A stretch of 64,000 bases of DNA from Gordonia soli NBRC 108243 (GTDB lineage: Bacteria > Actinomycetota > Actinomycetes > Mycobacteriales > Mycobacteriaceae). The stretch is from contig NZ_BANX01000011.1 in assembly GCF_000334455.1 (NCBI RefSeq), forward strand, positions 393,186-457,185. Reading direction: 5' to 3'. The notes below the pieces were generated by a model. It did not search any database. It saw only the letters and a program-made list of their open reading frames with translations, and was not told where the DNA came from. Position numbers and translations under genes: made by a program. Of this stretch, positions 60,970 to 64,000 are shown in pieces. Numbering within the stretch: the stretch's first letter is position 1; the number at the start of each line of letters is the position of its first letter.

Positions 60970-63066
60970 GTGTCCGACACCTCCACCACCCGCCGACCCG
61001 TCAGCCGTCTGCGGTGGATTCTGCCAGCATTGCTGGTCATCGGATGGCTGGCGGTCGGCTCGGTCGGCGGCCCGTTCGCGGGCAAACTCGGCGATGTCCA
61101 GGCCAACGACAACACGTCGTTCCTGCCCGCATCCGCCGAGGCGACCGAGGTGTCTCAGCTCGAGGGCGCCTTCGTGGACAGCAGCGAGATCCCGGCGATC
61201 GTGGTGGTCGAGCGCAGCTCGGGGGTGACCCCGGCCGACACCGCCTTCGTCAACGCAGCGGTCGATCGCGTCGCCGGCACCGATGGCATCAGCGAGACCA
61301 CCTCACCTGCCATCCGCTCCGACGACGGCCAGGCCCTGCAGATGGTCGTGCCGGTCGACTCGTCCGGAGAGGTCGCCGACAGCGTCGAGGTCCTGCGTGA
61401 TCAGTTGGCGAACAACGCACCGGAGGGCCTGACGATCTACGTGACGGGTCCGGCCGGGAGCGCGGCCGATCTCACGTCGGCGTTCGGCGGCATCGACGGT
61501 TTGCTGCTGCTGGTCGCCGGTGCGGTGGTCATCCTGATCCTGATCGTGGTGTACCGCAGCCCGATCCTGCCGTTCGTCGTGATCATCTCGGCGGTCTTCG
61601 CACTCGGCCTGGCCAGCGGCCTGGTCTATCTGTTGGCCAAGAACGACATCATCACGCTCAACGGCCAGAGCCAGGGCATCCTGTTCATCCTTGTGTTCGG
61701 CGCAGCCACCGACTATGCACTGCTCCTCGTGTCGCGCTATCGCGAGGAACTCTCGACGACGGTCGACCGGTACTCGGCCATGCGTGTCGCCTGGCGGGCG
61801 ACACTCGAGCCGGTGGCGGCGTCGGCCGGAACGGTCATCGCGGGTGTGCTGTGTCTGCTGCTGTCCGACCTCAACTCCAACCGCGGCCTGGGGCCGGTCG
61901 CTGCCATCGGCATCGCCGCCTCCTTCCTCGCCTCGATGACCTTCCTGCCGGCGGTGTTGACCCTGTTGGGGCGCAGCGCATTCTGGCCTCGCCGCCCACA
62001 GGCGGACCCCGATCGCGAGCACACCGTCGAGGAAGGGCATCGCATCTGGGCCTCGCTGGCCGATCGCATCCGCGCCCATCCGCGGCGGTTCTGGGTCGCC
62101 TCCAGTCTGTTGCTGGTGCTGTGTGCGCTGCTGGTCCCCCAGTTCCGCGCCGACGGTGTCGCACAGTCGGACACCTTCTTGCTCACCGTCGACTCGCAGC
62201 GCGGTCAGGACGTGCTCGCCGCGCACTTCGATGCCGGCGACGGGTCGCCCGCGATGATCATCGCCGACTCCGGTGCCCTGCAGCCGGTTCAGCAGGCCGC
62301 ATCGGGTGTCGACGGGGTCGCCGAGGTGACACCGGTGGCCGGCCCAGACGGCGCACCGAAGACTGTCGACGGTCGGGTGGCGCTGCGCGCCACCCTCACC
62401 GATCCGGCCGATTCGCTTGCGGCCGAGGACACCATCGAGCGACTTCGCGGAGCGGTGCGCGGGGTCGACGGCGCCGACGCACTGGTCGGTGGGCCGACCG
62501 CAGTGGACCTCGATACGAAGACAACCGCCATCCACGACCGCAACCTGATCATCCCGGTGGTCAGTCTCGTGGTGCTGGTCATCCTGTGTCTGCTGCTGCG
62601 GTCGATCCTCGCCCCGATCCTGTTGATGGCGACGGTGATCCTCTCGTTCGCCGCGACCCTCGGAGTCTCGTCGGTCGTCTTCAATCACATACTGGGCTTC
62701 CCCGGCGCCGACCCGGTCGTCCCGTTGTTCGCCTTCGTGTTCCTGGTGGCACTCGGCATCGACTACAACATCTTCCTGATGACCAGGGTGCGCGAGGAGG
62801 CACTCGAGATCGGCACGCGCACCGGGGTTCTCCGCGGTCTCACGGTGACCGGCGGCGTGATCACCTCGGCGGGCGTGGTGCTCGCGGCCACCTTCTCTGC
62901 GCTCGCGGTGATCCCGTTGATCTTCCTCGCACAGATCGCATTCATCGTCGCCTTCGGCGTGCTGCTCGACGCGCTGTTGGTGCGCACGCTGCTCGTGCCC
63001 GCGCTCGTCTACGACATCGGCCGACCGGTCTGGTGGCCGAGTCGGTTGCGACTCGGGAAGGAGTGA
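60970..63066 (+). CDS. MmpL-like RND transporter
   Basis: A 698-aa RND-family transporter with about 12 membrane helices: TM1 (about 17-34), a first extracytoplasmic domain, TMs 2-6 (about 175-330), a second extracytoplasmic domain and TMs 7-12 (about 515-685). The proton-relay motifs FGAATDYALLLVSRYREEL (about 240-258) and LGIDYNIFLMTRVREEAL (about 595-612) each keep Asp-Tyr. Shorter than lipid-exporting MmpLs, so drug or small-lipid efflux is likely. GTG 60970 has GAGACGAGG upstream; upstream in-frame sequence is antisense to marR. Confidence 0.9.
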   Translation: MSDTSTTRRPVSRLRWILPALLVIGWLAVGSVGGPFAGKLGDVQANDNTSFLPASAEATEVSQLEGAFVDSSEIPAIVVVERSSGVTPADTAFVNAAVDRVAGTDGISETTSPAIRSDDGQALQMVVPVDSSGEVADSVEVLRDQLANNAPEGLTIYVTGPAGSAADLTSAFGGIDGLLLLVAGAVVILILIVVYRSPILPFVVIISAVFALGLASGLVYLLAKNDIITLNGQSQGILFILVFGAATDYALLLVSRYREELSTTVDRYSAMRVAWRATLEPVAASAGTVIAGVLCLLLSDLNSNRGLGPVAAIGIAASFLASMTFLPAVLTLLGRSAFWPRRPQADPDREHTVEEGHRIWASLADRIRAHPRRFWVASSLLLVLCALLVPQFRADGVAQSDTFLLTVDSQRGQDVLAAHFDAGDGSPAMIIADSGALQPVQQAASGVDGVAEVTPVAGPDGAPKTVDGRVALRATLTDPADSLAAEDTIERLRGAVRGVDGADALVGGPTAVDLDTKTTAIHDRNLIIPVVSLVVLVILCLLLRSILAPILLMATVILSFAATLGVSSVVFNHILGFPGADPVVPLFAFVFLVALGIDYNIFLMTRVREEALEIGTRTGVLRGLTVTGGVITSAGVVLAATFSALAVIPLIFLAQIAFIVAFGVLLDALLVRTLLVPALVYDIGRPVWWPSRLRLGKE

Positions 63067-63104
63067 CGGCTCCGGCCGGCCGACATCTCCGGTCAAGGAT
63101 TGGT

Positions 63105-63384
63105 CACCGGATTCCTGACACCCCAGCCGACCGCTCCGTGCAATAACCACACCGCAGCCCGCTCACGTGACAAAAATCCGACCCCCGACCGACCCCGGCC
63201 GCGCACGGTCGACGATCCAGAGCGCACGGTCGACCAAACCATCTCACCGGATTCCTGACACCCCAGCCGACCACACCCTGCAATAACCACACCGCAGCCC
63301 GCTCACGTGCCAAAAATCCGACCCCCGACCGACCCCGGCCGCGCACGGTCGACGATCCAGAGCGCACTGTCGACGCAACCGCAT
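63105..63384. repeat. two 140-bp tandem direct repeats in an intergenic gap
   Basis: Copies start near 63105 and 63245 with exact 140-bp period and roughly 90 percent identity by eye. Shared stretches include ATTCCTGACACCCCAGCCGA, ATAACCACACCGCAGCCCGC and GGTCGACGATCCAGAGCGCA. Each unit ends with TCACC, and the last TCA is the stop codon of the DUF456 gene. Units contain GAGCGCACGGTCGAC, the same core as the repeat after coaX. This fills the 317-bp gap between the RND and DUF456 genes; no gene is seen. Confidence 0.9.
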
Positions 63385-63863
63385 CACCAGACGAAGGCGG
63401 CCCCGAGCCACAGCGAGGCCGCGACGAGGGCGGCCAACAGTTCGATCAGCATGGTGAGTGCCACGGCCTTGGTGGCCGAGATCCCGCCCCGCCAGGCGCG
63501 GTTCGCGTCTCGGGTGCGAGCGAGTTCGGCCACGAAGGCGCCGAGGACGAATCCCAGGAACAGACCGATCACCGGCACCACGAAGAAGCCGACGATGCCG
63601 ACGAGACCGCCGATCACGATGGTGAGATTGGGGACGCCGTCCCCGCGGAGTCGCCGACCGGCGACCACGTACTTGATCACCTCGGCGATCACGATCAGGC
63701 CGAGTGCCACTCCGAAGACGGCCCAGGCGGTGCCTCCGACGACGAATGCCCACACCCCGATGGCGATGACCACGAGCAGGGTGCCGGGCAGGATCGGCAG
63801 GACGATGCCGAGCAAGCCGAGCAGGATGACAGCGCCGATCACCAACTCACCGACGAATGGCAT
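63384..63863 (-). CDS. DUF456 membrane protein
   Basis: A 159-aa DUF456 family membrane protein with four to five helices. VILLGLLGIVLPILPGTLLVVIAIGVWAF (about residues 13-41) with its LPxLPG motif, and VGFFVVPVIGLFLGFVLGAFVAELARTRD (about 91-119), are diagnostic. Function unknown. Its stop codon TCA (minus) is also the end of the 140-bp repeat unit. Confidence 0.88.
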   Translation of the reverse strand: MPFVGELVIGAVILLGLLGIVLPILPGTLLVVIAIGVWAFVVGGTAWAVFGVALGLIVIAEVIKYVVAGRRLRGDGVPNLTIVIGGLVGIVGFFVVPVIGLFLGFVLGAFVAELARTRDANRAWRGGISATKAVALTMLIELLAALVAASLWLGAAFVW

Positions 63864-63878
63864 GGTTGCGAGGTCGCG

Positions 63879-64000
63879 TCAGTCGACGGAGGCGCGGGAC
63901 GGCTCGTCGACGGCCCGCGGTGCCGGTCGAGGTGCCGGACGCGCCGCAGGCGGTGCCGGTGGACGTTGGGGCGCTCCAGCAGCGGGCCGCGGCGGACGAC
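63879..64000 (-). CDS. C-terminal fragment of a Pro/Ala/Arg-rich protein (5' end beyond window)
   Basis: The last 40 codons of a minus-strand frame, ending ...RAVDEPSRASVD with TGA at 63879-63881. The visible part is almost only Pro, Ala and Arg (PPAPPAARPAPRPAPRA), a disordered tail. It stops 15 bp before the DUF456 start, so the two may be cotranscribed. No family assignment is possible. Confidence 0.45.
   Translation of the reverse strand, partial: RPPRPAAGAPQRPPAPPAARPAPRPAPRAVDEPSRASVD

Noticed and set aside
63093..63367. Overlapping small minus-strand ORFs (RSGSSTVRGRGRSGVG units) in the 140-bp repeat
   Set aside because: No ribosome binding site, no codon bias and no family resemblance; the apparent proteins are the repeat read in open frames, common at high GC.
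63105..63384. Possible CRISPR array
   Set aside because: Only two long copies with no short spacer pattern and no cas genes.

Overview
The window looks like a chromosomal segment of a high-GC member of the Mycobacteriales, most likely Gordonia or a close relative (inference). The support is a KstR2-type steroid ring C/D catabolism cluster, a block whose gene order matches M. tuberculosis lysS, coaX-panD-panC-folK-folB-folP-folE-ftsH and hpt-tilS-dac-ppa, IdeR/DtxR-type iron boxes, a SAM-IV riboswitch and many apparently leaderless promoters. I see no phage, insertion sequence, CRISPR array, rRNA or tRNA.

Layout. 1-8.1 kb: a partial acyl-CoA ligase, a GyrA-tip/GNAT fusion, and the first half of the KstR2 regulon. 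That half has two SDR dehydrogenases on the minus strand and, divergent from them, echA20-ipdA-ipdB-ipdC, with a KstR2 operator between. 8.1-15.2 kb: an insertion between the two halves, holding an acyl-CoA ligase, a TetR regulator, a ZapE-type ATPase and an iron-box-preceded ABC exporter pair. 15.2-22.6 kb: kstR2, an aldehyde dehydrogenase, the operon fadE30-SDR-fadA6 and the divergent fadD3, with two more KstR2 operators. 22.6-29.1 kb: lysS, a LAL regulator, a rhodanese-like gene preceded by a nine-codon cysteine-rich leader peptide, and a hydrolase/TetR pair. 29.2-39.4 kb: coaX, panD, panC, the DUF2520 gene, two membrane proteins, four folate genes and ftsH, all on the minus strand. 39.6-45.5 kb: hpt, an exported protein, tilS, a metalloprotease, a PBP4-type carboxypeptidase and ppa. 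45.6-47.8 kb: an MFS pump with its MarR regulator. 48.0-52.9 kb: sulfur genes (SAM-IV riboswitch, cysteine desulfurase-like enzyme, half-LLM protein, metZ, rhodanese) with an isochorismate synthase between them. 52.9-59.7 kb: iron-siderophore uptake (binding lipoprotein, fprA, FecCD-type permeases, ATPase). 59.7-64 kb: a DUF1275 protein, a MarR/MmpL-like RND pair, a 140-bp duplicated intergenic repeat, a DUF456 protein and the end of a Pro/Ala-rich gene.

How they work together: FadD3 activates the steroid fragment HIP, FadE30 and the SDRs act on the CoA thioesters, EchA20 and IpdAB open rings D and C, IpdC acts between these steps, and FadA6 performs thiolysis, all under KstR2. fadE31-33 and aspB homologues are not in this window, so the regulon is split. 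A second theme is iron (three candidate IdeR boxes) and a third is sulfur (SAM-IV aptamer, poly-Cys leader, two rhodaneses, metZ, desulfurase). A pattern of TANNNT followed by 6-8 nt and the start codon recurs and was used to choose several starts.
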